Shown piece by piece: positions 62,813-64,000 of a DNA stretch of 64,000 bases (positions are counted from its first letter, which is position 1; the number at the start of each line of letters is the position of its first letter). Location of the stretch: positions 682,001 to 746,000 of the forward strand of contig JAWMQM010000001.1 of NCBI GenBank assembly GCA_033283175.1, written 5' to 3'. Source of the DNA: Pseudomaricurvus sp033283175 (GTDB lineage: Bacteria > Pseudomonadota > Gammaproteobacteria > Pseudomonadales > Cellvibrionaceae). The notes beneath the pieces are model-generated. The model was not told where the DNA came from. It made no database searches and saw only the letters and a program-made list of their open reading frames with translations. The position numbers and the translations under genes are program-made.

Positions 62813-63763
62813 TCAGCTGACACAATTAATGGGTGACCCCGCCAGCCAGGCTTTGAGGTTGTCGACCACGACCTGCAACAGGCGTTGACGCGCCTCGCGC
62901 GTGGCCCAGGCAATGTGCGGCGTGATGTAGCAGTTGGGCATATCGAACAGCGGATGATCCGCCGGGGGAGGCTCCACCGACAGCACATCGAGCGCCGCAG
63001 CAGCAATCCAGCCTTCATTCAGAGCCTGCTGCAACGCCAGCTCATCAATCAGCGCACCGCGAGCGGTATTGATCAGCAGTGCCGTGGGTTTCATGGCCCG
63101 CAGGAAGGTCTCATTCACCATCTGCTGGTTAGCCTCGGTCAGTGGACAATGCAGGCTGATCACATCACTCTCTGCCACCAGCTCCTGCAGCGCCACAAAC
63201 CGGCATCCGTCCAGCAGTGCATCCGGTGGCGTACGGCTGTAGATCAGTACCCGCATACCAAAAGCCCGCGCCAGGTGCGCCACCTGCCGGCCAATGGCAC
63301 CGTAGCCAATCACGCCAAAGGTCTTGCCCGCCAACTCCATCATACTGCTGTCGAAGTAGCAGAAATCGCGGCTGCGCGGCCAGCGCTCCGAGACATCCTC
63401 ACAGTAAGCGGCCACCGGTTGCGCCATCATCAACAACTGCGCAAACACAAACTGCGCCACCGAGTCGGTGCCATAGGCCGGGGTATTGGTCACCACGATG
63501 CCCCGCTCCTGCGCCGCCGCCACGTCCACCACGTTGTAACCTGTGGCAGTAACACCGATGTAACGCAACTGCGGTAACTGCGCCATCAATGGCTCATCAA
63601 ACACCACCTTATTGGTGAGCACCAGCTGGGCGTCCTGACAACGCGACAGCACCTCATCGGCACTGCTGTGAGTATAGATCTCCACCTCACCCAGCTGATG
63701 CAAGGCAGACCAGCTCAGATCACCGGGATTGAGAGTGTTGCCATCGACCACCACAATTTTCAT
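62813..63763 (-). CDS. D-2-hydroxyacid dehydrogenase
   Basis: A 316-residue NAD-dependent enzyme. The Rossmann motif is GVIGYGAIGRQVAHLARAFG. Catalytic Arg, Glu and His are in NTARGALIDE, LDVLSVEPPP and ITPHIAWAT. The substrate side MKIVVVDGNTLNPGDLSW resembles hydroxypyruvate (glycerate) reductases. The ATG at 63763 was chosen over an upstream in-frame start. Convergent with the antiporter gene. Confidence 0.9.
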   Translation of the reverse strand: MKIVVVDGNTLNPGDLSWSALHQLGEVEIYTHSSADEVLSRCQDAQLVLTNKVVFDEPLMAQLPQLRYIGVTATGYNVVDVAAAQERGIVVTNTPAYGTDSVAQFVFAQLLMMAQPVAAYCEDVSERWPRSRDFCYFDSSMMELAGKTFGVIGYGAIGRQVAHLARAFGMRVLIYSRTPPDALLDGCRFVALQELVAESDVISLHCPLTEANQQMVNETFLRAMKPTALLINTARGALIDELALQQALNEGWIAAAALDVLSVEPPPADHPLFDMPNCYITPHIAWATREARQRLLQVVVDNLKAWLAGSPINCVS

Positions 63764-63815
63764 AGTTGTTCTATCAATTAAAATAATTTCAGCCTGCCGG
63801 CCAACACCAGAACGC

Positions 63816-63844
63816 AAAAAGCCGTCCCCGGGAGAAGACGGCTT
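63816..63844 (-). terminator. Rho-independent terminator of the gene at the window's right end
   Basis: On the minus strand an 8-bp stem (63837-63844 with 63819-63826) is followed by a T-run (complement of 63816-63820). Confidence 0.8.
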
Positions 63845-63889
63845 AGCCTACCTCAGTCGCGCCCGGCTGTCGCCCGGCAGTCAAGTGCC

Positions 63890-64000
63890 TCAGGGCTCAA
63901 CCGCAATCATCTTCAGGCGCTGCTTGCCGTCGGCATCCAGGAACAACAGCCATTGGCTGCCCTCCATTTTCAGTTGGGTGGTGGACTGCAGGGCCGCAAG
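63890..64000 (-). CDS. C-terminal 36 residues of an unidentified protein
   Basis: The minus-strand frame is open from the window edge to a TGA at 63890-63892, then a terminator follows. The visible end contains TTQLKMEGSQWLLFLDADG and KQRLKMIAVEP, a beta-rich tail. Too short to identify. Confidence 0.6.
   Translation of the reverse strand, partial: LAALQSTTQLKMEGSQWLLFLDADGKQRLKMIAVEP

Noticed and set aside
1..64000. tRNA genes, CRISPR arrays, prophage or insertion sequences
   Set aside because: None was seen: no CCA-ended cloverleaf, no regularly spaced direct repeats, and no transposase or integrase motifs in any coding frame.

Overview
The window is GC-rich DNA from a gammaproteobacterium close to the Pseudomonas/Cellvibrio side of the class. 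The species is not identifiable by reading alone. The evidence is gene order: fis-purH-purD followed by a hybrid sensor gene where Pseudomonas has retS; coq7-yhfA-crp/vfr-trpCDG; amgK-murU divergent from lptD-surA-pdxA-rsmA-apaG-apaH; dksA-gluQ-cbrX-cbrA-cbrB-(crcZ-like RNA)-pcnB-folK-panB; and nrdR-ribD-ribC-ribH-nusB-thiL-pgpA-ribA. Almost everything is chromosomal housekeeping. I see no tRNA or rRNA, insertion sequence, prophage or CRISPR array.

Layout. 0-8.5 kb: end of fis, purine genes, a RetS-position sensor whose kinase core has lost its catalytic residues, coq7, an OsmC protein, a CRP/Vfr regulator starting at TTG, and a SCO copper chaperone. 8.5-12.9 kb: a REP-type palindrome pair, then trpC, trpD, trpG and trpE on the minus strand with a possible attenuator. 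13.0-21.9 kb: an accessory block absent from the usual gene order. It has a PP2C phosphatase, and opposite it a one-direction run of sigma factor, anti-sigma, a J-like/PEGA/MORN membrane protein, a SUMF1-fold protein, a vWA lipoprotein, a secreted protein sharing a two-cysteine domain with the MORN protein, an orphan kinase N-lobe, and a secreted protein apparently starting at ATT. 22-33.8 kb: gph, rpe, cell-wall recycling kinase and uridylyltransferase, LPS assembly, vitamin B6, rRNA methylation, ppa. 34-40 kb: cysE, a peptidase, a TfoX-C protein, a Fur-controlled small RNA candidate, htpX, a Rieske protein, sfsA, dksA. 40-49.8 kb: gluQ, the CbrX-CbrA-CbrB carbon/nitrogen control genes with a CrcZ-like RNA, then pcnB, folK, a deoxynucleoside kinase and panB. 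49.8-56 kb: riboflavin, thiamin and lipid genes. 56-64 kb: an AraC-type regulator, polyphosphate genes with a Pho box, a KefC-type antiporter and a 2-hydroxyacid dehydrogenase.

The best candidates for undescribed biology are: (1) the 13-22 kb sigma/anti-sigma/MORN/SUMF1/vWA/PP2C block, which looks like an envelope-sensing and signalling system with a domain I cannot name; (2) the ~105-nt Fur-controlled small RNA at 36981-37085; (3) the CbrB/sigma54-driven CrcZ-like RNA at about 45945-46232; and (4) the RetS-position pseudokinase. Functions were assigned by recognising motifs and gene order; no database search was run.
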